A stretch of 64,000 bases of DNA from Ruminococcus flavefaciens 007c (GCF_000571935.1 NZ_ATAX01000036.1:124001-188000); one strand, 5' to 3'; shown: positions 1 through 8,019, numbered from the stretch's first letter. Numbers and translations are program-made. The notes: generated from the letters alone by a model not told the origin.

Positions 1-394
1 ACGGCTCGATCAGTCTCTCCTTCAGCATCAGGAACAGTATCGGTATTATTATCAGGAGCAGTATGCCGAAATCAGGCTCCCACCCCATCAGATAGGTGGC
101 AAGGGTAGCGTGTATTATCACTTCCGCCGATGTAAGGTACAGCAGTATTACGTGACCTTTGCGGAGAGTGACCGAAAGTATGCCCATTGTAAGATAGAAG
201 GCAACGCTGAATATATTGAAATACATCATTTCGTTCACATGGAGAATGAAGAACATGATGAGATACGCGGCATGAGCAAGCAGGCAGACGCCAAGACCGA
301 TGGCATAGATGTACTTTACGTTGTATTCGGAAAAAAGCTTCTGATTATTGGCAACGAAATTCCTTACTATCTCGGAGCTTCTGCTGGAACTCAT
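1..394 (-). CDS. Membrane protein, N-terminal part only (runs off left edge)
   Basis: Read on the minus strand from an ATG at 394, an open frame runs to base 1 without a stop, giving about 131 residues. The sequence starts MSSSRSSEIVRNFVANN, followed by at least three to four strongly hydrophobic segments (for example AIGLGVCLLAHAAYLIMFFI and FGILLLIIIPILFLML). This looks like the multi-pass membrane sensor half of a signalling protein; in related organisms such N-termini often precede a GGDEF or cyclase output domain, but the output domain lies outside the window, so no function is assigned. A purine-rich GAGGGGA lies about 12 bases upstream of the ATG, a loose ribosome binding site. Confidence 0.6.
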   Translation of the reverse strand, partial: MSSSRSSEIVRNFVANNQKLFSEYNVKYIYAIGLGVCLLAHAAYLIMFFILHVNEMMYFNIFSVAFYLTMGILSVTLRKGHVILLYLTSAEVIIHATLATYLMGWEPDFGILLLIIIPILFLMLKERLIEP

Positions 395-516
395 AAAGGT
401 TATCACTTCCCCTCGTGTAGAGTGAATGTAAATTGAGACTAAAGTGCTACTAATATATTATATATCAAAACGGAAGGAATTGCAATAAAGAAAATGTAAA
501 AAATACAAAAAATATT

Positions 517-999
517 TCAGCTTTTTGCGTTCACAGCGTGCATTTGCGGATTTTCAGCTATATATTCTTCGAGTATTTCGGCAGCTGTCCTTACGAATTT
601 TATGCAGGGACGCACCTTGTAATACTGTGCTGTTCGTTTCTCGGGCTCGGGTGTACTGGTGACGCTCAGCCCCTTCAGCAGCTCGCGGCAGATAATAGTA
701 TCATGCTTTTCTCTGAAACGGGAGGCAAGCTCCTGTATCCGCTTGTAATGGGCTGTCTTATCCTCGTGGGTGAAGTTTTCGCCAAGGCCGTAGAGTATTC
801 CCGCCACCATGAACATAGCGGAGCAGGTGCCGCAGACCTCGCGCATCCGTCCCATGCCTCCGCCGAAGGAGGATGAGATCTTGAGAGCAAACTCGCCGTC
901 AAGACCTGTTATGTCGGAAAATGCGGCAAATACCGACTGCGCACAGTTCATGCCGCCTGCAAATAATTCACAGGCTTTTTCTGCGTGAGGATAATCCAT
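517..999 (-). CDS. C_GCAxxG_C_C family redox protein
   Basis: A 160-residue protein of the C_GCAxxG_C_C family (PF09719 type), thought to be redox active or metal binding. The family cysteines are visible in order: GGMNCAQSV near residue 17, EVCGTCSAMF near residue 56, CRELL in the middle and RPCIKFVRTAAEI near the C-terminus. The ATG at 999 is preceded by AAGGAGATGTCTTT, a good ribosome binding site. It is a single-gene unit with its own promoter. A paralogue lies at 6566-7012 in the arsR-type operon. The exact substrate is unknown for the family. Confidence 0.85.
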   Translation of the reverse strand: MDYPHAEKACELFAGGMNCAQSVFAAFSDITGLDGEFALKISSSFGGGMGRMREVCGTCSAMFMVAGILYGLGENFTHEDKTAHYKRIQELASRFREKHDTIICRELLKGLSVTSTPEPEKRTAQYYKVRPCIKFVRTAAEILEEYIAENPQMHAVNAKS

Positions 1000-1065
1000 A
1001 AAGACATCTCCTTATTACGCTTTTATGAGTGGACGCACTGCGAAAAACAGAGGACCAACTATTTT

Positions 1066-1094
1066 ATTATATAATAATACAAAAGAAAAATCAA
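1066..1094 (-). promoter_or_regulatory. Promoter of the C_GCAxxG_C_C gene
   Basis: On the minus strand TTGATT (1089-1094) and TATAAT (1066-1071) are separated by 17 bases, a standard housekeeping-sigma promoter, leaving a leader of roughly 60 bases before the ATG at 999. Confidence 0.65.
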
Positions 1095-1170
1095 TAGATG
1101 AGGGGAAATTAAGCCTTTTATAAAGTTAGTATTTAATAACAACTTGATTGTTCTTTTTTTATCAATTGCC

Positions 1171-1234
1171 TTGATTAAAAAGCCCGAATGTAGTATAATT
1201 ATGAAGTATGCAAAGACAGTTTATCCGCACTGTC
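1171..1234 (+). promoter_or_regulatory. Promoter and small leader hairpin of the NifU-like/GGGtGRT operon
   Basis: TTGATT (1171-1176), 17 bases, TATAAT (1194-1199). The leader contains a small hairpin, GACAGT (1215-1220) with ACTGTC (1229-1234), before the GAAAGGAG ribosome binding site of the first gene. Confidence 0.7.
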
Positions 1235-1258
1235 TAAAAACCGAAAGGAGTATTTATA

Positions 1259-1951
1259 ATGATTTATTCGCACGAAGTTGAAACAATGTGCCCTATCGCA
1301 CAGGGCGTTGCTCACGGCGCTGCTCCGATTCCCGAGGAAGCTAAGTGGGTTAAGGCTAAGGAAATAAAGGACATTTCGGGCTTTACACACGGTATCGGCT
1401 GGTGTGCTCCCGAGCAGGGTACCTGCAAGCTCACACTCAACGTCAAGGAAGGCGTTATCCAGGAGGCACTTGTAGAGACTATCGGCTGTTCCGGTATGAC
1501 TCACTCCGCAGCTATGGCTGCTGAGATCCTCCCCGGCAGAACTATCCTCGAGGCTCTTAATACTGACCTCGTTTGTGACGCTATCAATACAGCTATGAGA
1601 GAGCTCTTCCTCCAGATCGTTTACGGACGTTCACAGTCTGCATTCTCTGAGGGCGGTCTCGTTATCGGTGCCGGCCTTGAGGACCTCGGTAAGGGCCTCC
1701 GTTCACAGATCGGTACTACATACGGTACTCTCAAGAAGGGTCCCCGTTACCTTGAGCTCACTGACGGATATATCACAGGTCTTGCTCTTAATGAGGACGA
1801 CGAGATCATCGGCTACAAGTTCATCAACTTCGGTAAGATGATGGACTTCATCAAGGCAGGCGATGACGCAAATACTGCATTTGAAAAGGCTCAGGGCCAG
1901 TACGGCAGAGTTGCTGACGCAGTTAAGATCGTTGATCCCAGAAAAGAATAA
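1259..1951 (+). CDS. NifU-like iron-sulfur scaffold protein
   Basis: A 230-residue protein whose centre matches the N-terminal NifU/IscU scaffold fold: three conserved cysteines appear as GIGWCAPEQGTCKLTL (around residues 49-57) and ETIGCSGMTHSAAMAAE (around residue 77), followed by a helical region resembling the DAINTAM segment of these scaffolds. It should hold a nascent Fe-S cluster in the cytoplasm. It starts at an ATG behind GAAAGGAG and is followed after 14 bases by the GGGtGRT gene, a pairing seen repeatedly in Clostridia. Codon use is strongly biased towards GCT, CTC and AAG, as in highly expressed genes. The role beyond Fe-S handling is inferred. Confidence 0.85.
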   Translation: MIYSHEVETMCPIAQGVAHGAAPIPEEAKWVKAKEIKDISGFTHGIGWCAPEQGTCKLTLNVKEGVIQEALVETIGCSGMTHSAAMAAEILPGRTILEALNTDLVCDAINTAMRELFLQIVYGRSQSAFSEGGLVIGAGLEDLGKGLRSQIGTTYGTLKKGPRYLELTDGYITGLALNEDDEIIGYKFINFGKMMDFIKAGDDANTAFEKAQGQYGRVADAVKIVDPRKE

Positions 1952-1965
1952 GGAGGACTTGTAAA

Positions 1966-2964
1966 ATGGCTTTATTTGAATCATATGAGAGACGCGAGAA
2001 GCAGATCCTCGCTGTTCTTAAGGAATACGGCATCAGCTCTATCGAAGAGTGTGCTGATGTTTGCAAGGCTAAGGGACTTGACATCTACAAGCTTGTAGAG
2101 GGCATCCAGCCTATCTGTTTTGAAAACGCTAAGTGGGCTTACACTGTAGGCTGCGCTATCGCTATAAAGAAGGGCTGCACAAGAGCTGCTGACGCTGCTG
2201 CTGCTATCGGTGAAGGCCTTCAGGCTTTCTGCATCCCCGGCTCTGTTGCCGATCAGCGTAAGGTTGGTCTCGGCCACGGTAACCTCGGCAAGATGCTCCT
2301 CGAAGAGGATACAGAGTGCTTCGCATTCCTGGCAGGTCACGAGTCATTCGCTGCTGCTGAGGGTGCTATCGGTATCGCTGAGAAGGCTAACAAGGTTCGT
2401 CAGAAGCCCCTCCGCGTTATCCTCAACGGTCTCGGCAAGGACGCTGCTCAGATCATCGCTCGTATCAACGGCTTTACATACATTGAGACAGAGATGGACT
2501 ACGCTACAGGCGAGGTTAAGGAAGTATTCCGCAAGGCTTACTCCGACGGCCTCCGTGCTAAGGTTAACTGCTACGGCGCTAACGATGTAAGAGAAGGCGT
2601 TGCTATCATGTGGAAGGAGAACGTTGACGTTTCCATCACAGGTAACTCCACTAACCCCACTCGTTTCCAGCACCCCGTTGCAGGTACTTACAAGAAGGAG
2701 CGCGTTGACGCAGGCAAGAAGTACTTCTCAGTTGCTTCAGGCGGCGGTACAGGACGTACACTTCACCCTGATAACATGGCTGCAGGTCCTGCTTCCTACG
2801 GTATGACAGATACTCTCGGCCGTATGCACTCAGATGCTCAGTTCGCAGGTTCATCTTCAGTTCCTGCTCACGTTGAGATGATGGGTCTTATCGGTATGGG
2901 CAACAACCCGATGGTCGGTGCAACAGTTGCTTGTGCAGTTGCTGTTGAAGAGGCTATGAAGTAA
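1966..2964 (+). CDS. GGGtGRT family protein
   Basis: A 332-residue protein of the GGGtGRT family (PF14057 type), named for the motif seen here as ASGGGTGRTLHPDN near residue 260. The biochemical role is not established; the constant pairing with the NifU-like gene upstream suggests a function tied to Fe-S chemistry. The start ATG follows AAGGAGGACTTGTAAA. Codon bias is extreme, indicating strong expression. Its last 70 bases are repeated at 29003-29072, which suggests that an element recombined into the 3' end of this gene and restored the reading frame. Confidence 0.9.
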   Translation: MALFESYERREKQILAVLKEYGISSIEECADVCKAKGLDIYKLVEGIQPICFENAKWAYTVGCAIAIKKGCTRAADAAAAIGEGLQAFCIPGSVADQRKVGLGHGNLGKMLLEEDTECFAFLAGHESFAAAEGAIGIAEKANKVRQKPLRVILNGLGKDAAQIIARINGFTYIETEMDYATGEVKEVFRKAYSDGLRAKVNCYGANDVREGVAIMWKENVDVSITGNSTNPTRFQHPVAGTYKKERVDAGKKYFSVASGGGTGRTLHPDNMAAGPASYGMTDTLGRMHSDAQFAGSSSVPAHVEMMGLIGMGNNPMVGATVACAVAVEEAMK

Positions 2965-2965
2965 T
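2896..2965 (+). repeat. Putative left attachment site (attL): 3' end of the GGGtGRT gene
   Basis: These 70 bases recur at 29003-29072 with only two differences, both silent in the gene (GTC/GTT at 2915 and GGT/GGC at 2918). The right copy has no gene upstream of it. A gene 3' end duplicated in direct orientation at the two ends of a segment that also holds an integrase is the usual signature of integration by a tyrosine recombinase. Confidence 0.7.
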
Positions 2966-2997
2966 AGCTTAACGGCTATAAATCGCATAAAAATGAA

Positions 2998-3040
2998 ATC
3001 CTGACAAGTTTTACTACTTGTCAGGATTTTACTATTTTTT
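2998..3040 (+). terminator. Terminator after the GGGtGRT gene
   Basis: ATCCTGACAAGT (2998-3009) pairs with ACTTGTCAGGAT (3016-3027), followed by a T-rich tail. It lies inside the putative island, so this terminator would have come with the element. Confidence 0.8.
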
Positions 3041-3055
3041 GAGAAGATAATGCAT

Positions 3056-3076
3056 TTTGTCACCCGTTTGTCACCC
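3056..3076 (+). repeat. Tandem TTTGTCACCC pair, left end of the island
   Basis: TTTGTCACCC occurs twice with one base between. The same tandem pair, differing only at the spacer base, sits at 28844-28864 just inside the other end. The 11-base spacing and position about 90 bases inside the putative attL fit arm-type binding sites of a tyrosine integrase; that role is inferred. Confidence 0.6.
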
Positions 3077-3117
3077 TAAGTTTATTGTGGGTGACAGCTC
3101 CACTTGCTGCTGCTGCT

Positions 3118-3319
3118 CAGGCTGCAATAAGCGAAAAGAAGTAATTCGGAAATATACTCAGATTGGCTATTTTACGTTGAATTTGGACGATGCTAAAGAA
3201 TACCTTTACGCGAAGTCCACAAAGCGTAGGATACTAAGCTGGCGTGATATACACGTTAATGTGTTTATCTGAATAAACAAATAGAGCTCTCACAGTTTCG
3301 GCTGTGAGAGCTTTTTTGT
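3118..3319 (+). pseudogene. Gene-tail remnant, copy A, with its terminator
   Basis: About 50 codons of an open frame ending in a stop at 3270-3272 (the tail reads RKYTQIGYFTLNLDDAKEY ... HVNVFI), then a terminator (GCTCTCACAG 3286-3295 with CTGTGAGAGC 3302-3311 and Ts). A second copy lies at 8529-8731. Most differences between the copies are synonymous, so both descend from genes that were once under selection. No start or 5' part remains. The pattern RKYT.I ... K..RR ... I.V..I faintly resembles the tail of large serine recombinases, but that identification is weak. Confidence 0.55.
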
Positions 3320-4128
3320 TATAGTATTTCTTCTCCGCTGTGCAAAGCAATGAGCTTATCTCTCATTATATCTTTCATCATCTCGAATGCAGGAATGCCC
3401 GTGCAATGTCCGCTGTAAAATACGGTATCAAGCTGTGAAAGTTCCTGCGCTGTCTGAATAATGACCGTTTTTTCTGCTTCGGTGTGCTCACCGTCTTTTT
3501 TCATCATATGGAATCCTGTGATAACATAGTCGGGAGCGTTTCCGAAAATCTCTCTGTATCGGTCAATGATATTGAGGATACCGTTATGGGAACAGCCGGA
3601 CAGCAGCCAGCGCTTGCCGTTCTGCTTTATGACAAGGCACTGCTCATGACAGAAATCGTCACAGACCTTTTCGCCGTTTTTTATGCAGGACAGTTTTTTG
3701 TTCCCCTGTGGATAGCACCGTCTGCCTGTAATACCGCTGAACAGGAACAGCTCATCATCAAGTTCCATATCGCCGTCTATGAGCTGAATATTCGGCAGTT
3801 TAAGGATATCTGTATCAATTCCGATGTAGCGTTCTCCGTTGTAGTGGGGCTCGGCAGCCGATTTCTGCATTATTATCTGAGCACTATGGTTTATCTGCGA
3901 AAAGGAAAGTATACCTCCCGAGTGGTCATAGTGTCCGTGACTGAGTACCACAGTATCCACTGCGGACAGGTCTATACCGAGAACTTCCGCATTCTTCACA
4001 ACAGCGTCCGTCTGTCCTGTATCGAGCAGGAGCTTATGATTCTCAGTCTCAATATAGATGCTGAGTCCATGCTCTGCGATACAGTCTTCATGTCCGCAGG
4101 TATTCTCTACAAGAGCAACAATTCTCAT
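3319..4128 (-). CDS. MBL-fold metallohydrolase (COG1237 type)
   Basis: A 269-residue metallo-beta-lactamase-fold protein with the metal motif SHGHYDHSGG near residue 64, later ligands SGCSHNG near residue 177 and SGHCTG near residue 240. The overall pattern matches the COG1237 group that includes the dihydropterin-linked ribofuranosylaminobenzene 5'-phosphate synthase-like proteins; the true substrate is unknown. Its ATG overlaps the stop of the upstream DUF134-NifX gene by one base (TGATG), so the two are translationally coupled in one operon. Cysteines are unusually frequent (about nine). Confidence 0.85.
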   Translation of the reverse strand: MRIVALVENTCGHEDCIAEHGLSIYIETENHKLLLDTGQTDAVVKNAEVLGIDLSAVDTVVLSHGHYDHSGGILSFSQINHSAQIIMQKSAAEPHYNGERYIGIDTDILKLPNIQLIDGDMELDDELFLFSGITGRRCYPQGNKKLSCIKNGEKVCDDFCHEQCLVIKQNGKRWLLSGCSHNGILNIIDRYREIFGNAPDYVITGFHMMKKDGEHTEAEKTVIIQTAQELSQLDTVFYSGHCTGIPAFEMMKDIMRDKLIALHSGEEIL

Positions 4129-4859
4129 CAGTGATTACCACAGCTGTGAGTTCCGCAGCCATGATCTCCGCAGGAATGACCTTCGCCGTGTTCGTGATCG
4201 TGATGATCGCAGGTAGGTTTCTCATTCTGAACAAGTGTCTGTGCAAGAAAAGCAGCAACAGCATCATCTGCACTTCCCATATTACCGCCGTAAAGAGCGA
4301 TGCCTGCCTCCTGCATAGCCATCTGTGCGCCTCCGCCGATACCTCCGCAGATAAGAACGTCAGCCTGAGCGTTTTTCAGAAATCCTGCAAGCGCACCATG
4401 TCCTGCGCCCATTGTTCCAACTACCTGCTCGTTTATTATCTTGCCATCGGCAACATCGTAAAGCTTGAACTGCTCTGTTCTGCCGAAGTGCTGAAAGATC
4501 TGTCCGTTTTCATAAGTTACTGCAATTCTCATAATTGTGCTTCCTTTCTGAGTTATCTCCTCTGAGATAGTGTTGTCAAGAGTATAATTTCCGCCTGAAA
4601 TGACGATGCGTCTGCCCTCGACCAAAGCCTGAGCAAGTTTTTTTCTTGCGGTATCATAGATTGCTGTGACAGTCGTTCTCGCCACGTTCATCTCCTGAGC
4701 ACACTGTTCCTGCGTCTTTGACTGATAATCTATCAGACGTATCGTTTCAAACTCATCAAGCGACATAACGACCGTATCGTTTGCTGTATCCTGATCGGGT
4801 GCAAAGCTCCAGTAATCGGGATAACAACAGATACGGCGTGATTTCTGAGGTCTTGGCAT
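4128..4859 (-). CDS. DUF134 regulator fused to a NifX/NifB-type cofactor-binding domain
   Basis: A 243-residue fusion. Residues 1-100 are a DUF134 (PF02001) domain with a sigma-like helix-turn-helix (SKTQEQCAQEMNVARTTVTA). Residues about 110-215 are a dinitrogenase iron-molybdenum cofactor-binding fold (PF02579: MRIAVTYENGQIFQHFGRTEQF ... GGIGGGAQMAM). The last 28 residues are almost only His, Cys, Gly and Asp (HHDHEHGEGHSCGDHGCG), a likely metal-binding tail. It is probably a metal- or cluster-responsive DNA-binding protein. It has its own promoter with two operator-like sites, which suggests autoregulation, and it leads the operon with the MBL hydrolase. Confidence 0.85.
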   Translation of the reverse strand: MPRPQKSRRICCYPDYWSFAPDQDTANDTVVMSLDEFETIRLIDYQSKTQEQCAQEMNVARTTVTAIYDTARKKLAQALVEGRRIVISGGNYTLDNTISEEITQKGSTIMRIAVTYENGQIFQHFGRTEQFKLYDVADGKIINEQVVGTMGAGHGALAGFLKNAQADVLICGGIGGGAQMAMQEAGIALYGGNMGSADDAVAAFLAQTLVQNEKPTCDHHDHEHGEGHSCGDHGCGTHSCGNH

Positions 4860-4876
4860 AATAGTATCTCCTTTCT

Positions 4877-4916
4877 GACTTATGTCGATTATAACATATT
4901 TTTCGACTTATGTCAA
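4877..4916 (-). promoter_or_regulatory. Promoter of the DUF134-NifX gene with two operator-like repeats
   Basis: Minus-strand TTGACA (4911-4916), 17 bases, TATAAT (4888-4893). The near-palindrome GACTTATGTC occurs twice, at 4877-4886 just after the -10 box and at 4905-4914 over the -35 box, 28 bases apart. Binding of a repressor to both would block initiation; the DUF134 protein itself is the obvious candidate. Confidence 0.75.
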
Positions 4917-4940
4917 GTATATTCTTGGCATTTTCGGATA

Positions 4941-4969
4941 TTGACTGATATTACTTCATTTGGTATAAT
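4941..4969 (+). promoter_or_regulatory. Promoter of the split chromate-transporter operon
   Basis: TTGACT (4941-4946), 17 bases, TATAAT (4964-4969). Because the longest open frame would begin with the TTG inside this -35 box, the promoter shows that translation must start further down, at the GTG at 4989. Confidence 0.75.
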
Positions 4970-4988
4970 TTTTTGTAGGAGTGATATT

Positions 4989-5552
4989 GTGAATAAGAAT
5001 CTTGAATTGTTCCTGACCTTTATGAAGATCGGGGCTTTTACCTTCGGCGGCGGTTATGCAATGATCCCGCTGATCCAGAAGGAAGTATGCGAAAACAAAA
5101 AATGGCTGAATGAAAAGGAAATATCTGATATTGTTGCAATTTCCGAGTCAACGCCCGGACCTATCGCTATCAATGCAGCAACATTTGTAGGGTATAAAAC
5201 ATCGGGTTTTCTCGGAGCGTGCATGGCTACGCTGGGAGTTGTCCTGCCATCGTTTCTTATCATTTCGCTTATCTCCATGATATTGACGCATTTTCAGAGC
5301 ATTAGACCGGTAAGGTATGCTTTTATGGGTATCAGAGCAGCCGTGCTTGCACTGATACTGAAAGCCCTGTGGATGATGTTTCATCAGGTGAAGAAGAAAA
5401 AGCAACCATTTTCCTATGCGATCATGGGGCTTTCACTTGTACTGACTGCTTTTCTGAAAATTGATGCTGTCTTTGTCATTATCGGCTGCGGCTTGTTTGG
5501 TTTGATCTGGTCGCTTTTGAACAGAAAGGAGCAAAGCAATGGTACTGATTAA
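4989..5552 (+). CDS. Chromate transporter family protein, first half-length subunit
   Basis: A half-size (187-residue) CHR family membrane protein with the family signature FMKIGAFTFGGGYAMIPLI at the N-terminus and SESTPGPIAINAATFVGY about 45 residues later, then five to six hydrophobic segments. In the inner membrane the family exports chromate; two-gene forms probably work as a heterodimer. GTG start at 4989 with TAGGAG seven bases upstream. It overlaps the second half-gene by 14 bases. The substrate in a gut anaerobe may be another oxyanion. Confidence 0.85.
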   Translation: MNKNLELFLTFMKIGAFTFGGGYAMIPLIQKEVCENKKWLNEKEISDIVAISESTPGPIAINAATFVGYKTSGFLGACMATLGVVLPSFLIISLISMILTHFQSIRPVRYAFMGIRAAVLALILKALWMMFHQVKKKKQPFSYAIMGLSLVLTAFLKIDAVFVIIGCGLFGLIWSLLNRKEQSNGTD

Positions 5553-6105
5553 ACTGTTTCTTGCCTTTCTGAAAATAGGTGCGTTCACCTTTGGCGGCGG
5601 ATATGCAATGATCGCTATGATACAGGCGGAAGCTGAAAGTCAGGGCTGGCTGACACAGGAAGAGCTTGTGGATTTCGTCGCTCTGAGTGAGAGCACGCCG
5701 GGACCTCTTGCAGTAAATATGGCTACATTTGTAGGAATGAGAACTGGCGGTGTTCTCGGAGCTATCATCGCAACACTTGGTATTATTCTGCCTTCCTTTA
5801 TCATTATACTTATCATCGCAAAGTGTTTTGAGAAGTATGAGAAAAGCAAAGCTGTAGGCGGTATCATGTCGGGCTTGAAACCTGCTGTTGTCGGAATGAT
5901 AGGTGCAGCCTTTATATCTGTTACGAGGACAGTGTTCTTTCCGTCTGGTATCAGTATATCTGCTTTTTCTTCAGCGGGCTTTTGGATATTCCTCGGATTA
6001 TTCGCCGTTACCACCGTGCTTGCGTTCAAAAAGGTACACCCGATCAAGATCATTATTCTGTCTGCGGTGATAGGGATAGGCGCAGGATACGGACTGGGAT
6101 TATAA
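5539..6105 (+). CDS. Chromate transporter family protein, second half-length subunit
   Basis: 188 residues, paralogous to its upstream neighbour: LAFLKIGAFTFGGGYAMIAM at the start and SESTPGPLAVNMATFVGM further on, followed by predicted membrane helices. It starts at an ATG with AAGGAG eight bases upstream and overlaps the first subunit by 14 bases, so the two are translationally coupled and probably form one transporter in the membrane. Confidence 0.85.
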   Translation: MVLIKLFLAFLKIGAFTFGGGYAMIAMIQAEAESQGWLTQEELVDFVALSESTPGPLAVNMATFVGMRTGGVLGAIIATLGIILPSFIIILIIAKCFEKYEKSKAVGGIMSGLKPAVVGMIGAAFISVTRTVFFPSGISISAFSSAGFWIFLGLFAVTTVLAFKKVHPIKIIILSAVIGIGAGYGLGL

Positions 6106-6112
6106 TAGAATT

Positions 6113-6153
6113 TAGAAAAACATATTGACATTTTTCTATGCGTATGATATAAT
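6113..6153 (+). promoter_or_regulatory. Promoter and dyad operator of the arsR-type operon
   Basis: TTGACA (6125-6130), 17 bases, TATAAT (6148-6153). A perfect inverted repeat, TAGAAAAA (6113-6120) and TTTTTCTA (6131-6138), encloses the -35 box; a further TAGAAAA lies at 6155-6161. This is where an ArsR-type repressor would be expected to bind. Confidence 0.75.
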
Positions 6154-6182
6154 ATAGAAAATCTTCAAGGTGAGGTGAGAAC

Positions 6183-6491
6183 GTGGAGCTTTCCAACAAG
6201 CAGATCACAGTGATATTCAAAGCTCTGTGCGATGAAAACAGAGTGCAGATATTCAGACTTCTGCAAAACGGCGAGCTATGCGCCTGTCATCTTCTTGAGG
6301 ATCTTCATCTGAGTCAGCCAACGCTCTCACACCATATGAAGGTGCTCTGCGACAGCGGCCTTGTGGTCGGCAGAAAAGAGGGCAAGTGGATGCACTACTC
6401 TATTTCGCAGGAAGGTGCTAAGATTGCTATGGACTGCCTGAAAGAGATCACGGCAGTAAATAAAAGCGAGTGTAATTGCTGTAATAAATAA
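6183..6491 (+). CDS. arsR: ArsR/SmtB family metalloregulator
   Basis: A 102-residue winged-helix repressor. The DNA-recognition region reads HLSQPTLSHHMKVLCDSGLV and the third helix carries ELCACHLLEDL, where the Cys-x-Cys pair matches the arsenite-sensing motif of ArsR proteins. Two more cysteines close the C-terminus (CNCCNK). It starts at GTG behind AAGGTGAGGTGAGA. It is the first gene of an operon with a Cys-rich protein, an ArsP-type permease and a thioredoxin-like protein, and probably represses it until metal or metalloid binds. Confidence 0.85.
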   Translation: MELSNKQITVIFKALCDENRVQIFRLLQNGELCACHLLEDLHLSQPTLSHHMKVLCDSGLVVGRKEGKWMHYSISQEGAKIAMDCLKEITAVNKSECNCCNK

Positions 6492-6511
6492 GCCGTATGA
6501 TCATACGGCTT
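6490..6511 (+). promoter_or_regulatory. Perfect palindrome after arsR
   Basis: An 11-base arm, AAGCCGTATGA, is followed at once by its exact complement. There is no T tail, so it is more likely an RNA-processing hairpin, partial attenuator or operator than a terminator. Confidence 0.5.
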
Positions 6512-6565
6512 AAAACAATATCATCAAATAGATATATCTAAATATAACTATCGGAGGAATTGAAG

Positions 6566-7012
6566 ATGGATAATGTTATGAAAGCAGTACAGTATTATGA
6601 GAATGGCTATATGTGTTCGCAGGCAGTATTTGCGGCGTTTGCAGAGCAGTTCGGTATAACAGAAAAACAGGCTTTTCAGATAGGCGCCTGCTTCGGCGGA
6701 GGAATGTGCAAGGGCGAGGTCTGCGGTGCGTGTACGGGTGCGCTGATGGTGCTCGGAATGAAATACGGACAGTTCGACCTCAATGATACAGCTAGCCGTG
6801 CCAAAGGCCATGATATGGCAGTTAAGTTCCTTGATGAGTTTGAGAAGCGCAAGGACTCGTATATCTGCCGCGATATCCTTGGCTGCGACCTCAGGAATGA
6901 GGAAGACAGGAATAAAGCAAGGTCAAACGGACTGTTCAGAACGCTCTGTCCGGAAATGGTCAGGACAGCAGCAGGGATACTGACCGAAATCCTCGGAGGC
7001 GATGAAGAATAG
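6566..7012 (+). CDS. C_GCAxxG_C_C family redox protein
   Basis: About 148 residues, paralogue of the protein at 517-999. Family cysteines are visible in GYMCSQAVFAAF, GACFGGGMCKGEVCGACTG, YICRDILGC and RTLCPEMVRTAAGIL. The ATG at 6566 has GGAGG eight bases upstream; the longer reading from TTG at 6560 is not supported. It lies between an ArsR regulator and an ArsP-type permease and its stop overlaps the permease start, so it likely has a redox or metal-handling role in the same response. Confidence 0.85.
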   Translation: MDNVMKAVQYYENGYMCSQAVFAAFAEQFGITEKQAFQIGACFGGGMCKGEVCGACTGALMVLGMKYGQFDLNDTASRAKGHDMAVKFLDEFEKRKDSYICRDILGCDLRNEEDRNKARSNGLFRTLCPEMVRTAAGILTEILGGDEE

Positions 7013-8007
7013 TGTGGGACTTTATCCAGGATGAGATATTCGGCATGAAATGGCTGAACAGGCTTATCGGCTCTTTGCTGAACGCCTGTGGTCTTGATAC
7101 TGAGAGCAAGCTGGGCGGCAGTCTGCAATTCTTCATCTATGACATGATAAAAATAATGGTTCTGCTAGGCGTGCTGATATTTGTGATAACCTATATACAG
7201 AGCTATTTCCCACCAGAAAGACCGAAAAAGATACTTGGCAGGTTCCACGGTATCGGCGCAAACTGTATCGCAGCTTTGCTCGGAACAATCACACCATTCT
7301 GCTCCTGTTCCTCAATACCGCTGTTCATGGGCTTTACAAGTGCAGGACTTCCGCTGGGCGTGACGTTCTCATTTCTTATATCGTCACCAATGGTAGATCT
7401 CGGTTCACTTATCCTGCTGATGAGCATTTTCGGCTGGAAGGTCGCTGTAGTATATGTGGTTGTCGGACTTGTTATTGCAGTTGCAGGCGGTACGCTTATC
7501 GAAAAGCTGCACCTTGAAGATCAGGTGGAGGAGTTTATACGAAACGGCAAGAGCATTGACACTCCGCAGAATGAACTTACAAAGCGTGATAGAATGAAAT
7601 ACGCCTGGAAGCAAGTAGCTGAAACGGCAAAGAAAGTTTTGCCCTATATCATAGTCGGAGTTGGAATTGGAGCCATTATTCACAACTGGATACCGGAGGA
7701 ATGGGTAGTCAAAGTTCTCGGAACCGGCAACCCGTTCGGAGTTATCATAGCCACTATCTGCGGTATACCGATGTATGCTGACATTTTCGGCTGTATCCCC
7801 ATTGCAGAAGCACTGGTCGCAAAGGGTGCAAAGCTCGGCGTAGTTCTCGCATTTATGATGGGCGTTATTACGCTGTCACTTCCGTCAATGATAATGCTGA
7901 AAAAAGCTATCAAGCCAAAGCTGCTCGGCATTTTTATCGCTATCTGTACGGTCGGAATTATCCTTGTCGGATATTTCTTTAATCTCATTCAGAATTACAT
8001 CATTTAG
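7012..8007 (+). CDS. arsP: ArsP/DUF318-type permease
   Basis: A 331-residue membrane protein of the DUF318 family (PF03773), which includes the organoarsenical exporter ArsP. The signature TPFCSCSSIPLFMGF with two cysteines is present near residue 95, and a second half begins KVLPYIIVGVGIGAIIHNW, ending with CGIPMYADIFGCIPIAEAL; about eight membrane helices are predicted. GTG start at 7012 overlaps the preceding stop (TAGTG). The gene order arsR-permease-thioredoxin is a known association; export of an arsenical or other thiophile is inferred. Confidence 0.8.
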   Translation: MWDFIQDEIFGMKWLNRLIGSLLNACGLDTESKLGGSLQFFIYDMIKIMVLLGVLIFVITYIQSYFPPERPKKILGRFHGIGANCIAALLGTITPFCSCSSIPLFMGFTSAGLPLGVTFSFLISSPMVDLGSLILLMSIFGWKVAVVYVVVGLVIAVAGGTLIEKLHLEDQVEEFIRNGKSIDTPQNELTKRDRMKYAWKQVAETAKKVLPYIIVGVGIGAIIHNWIPEEWVVKVLGTGNPFGVIIATICGIPMYADIFGCIPIAEALVAKGAKLGVVLAFMMGVITLSLPSMIMLKKAIKPKLLGIFIAICTVGIILVGYFFNLIQNYII

Positions 8008-8019
8008 GAGGAATATACC

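Noticed and set aside
110..436. Plus-strand ORF of 108 codons at the left edge
   Set aside because: Shadow of the minus-strand membrane protein; composition is not protein-like and there is no ribosome binding site.
3056..3076. Tandem TTTGTCACCC units considered as a CRISPR fragment
   Set aside because: Only two units with a one-base gap, no spacers and no cas genes anywhere in the window.
3484..4134. Plus-strand ORF of 216 codons over the MBL hydrolase gene
   Set aside because: Antisense shadow of a gene with clear HxHxDH metal motifs on the minus strand.
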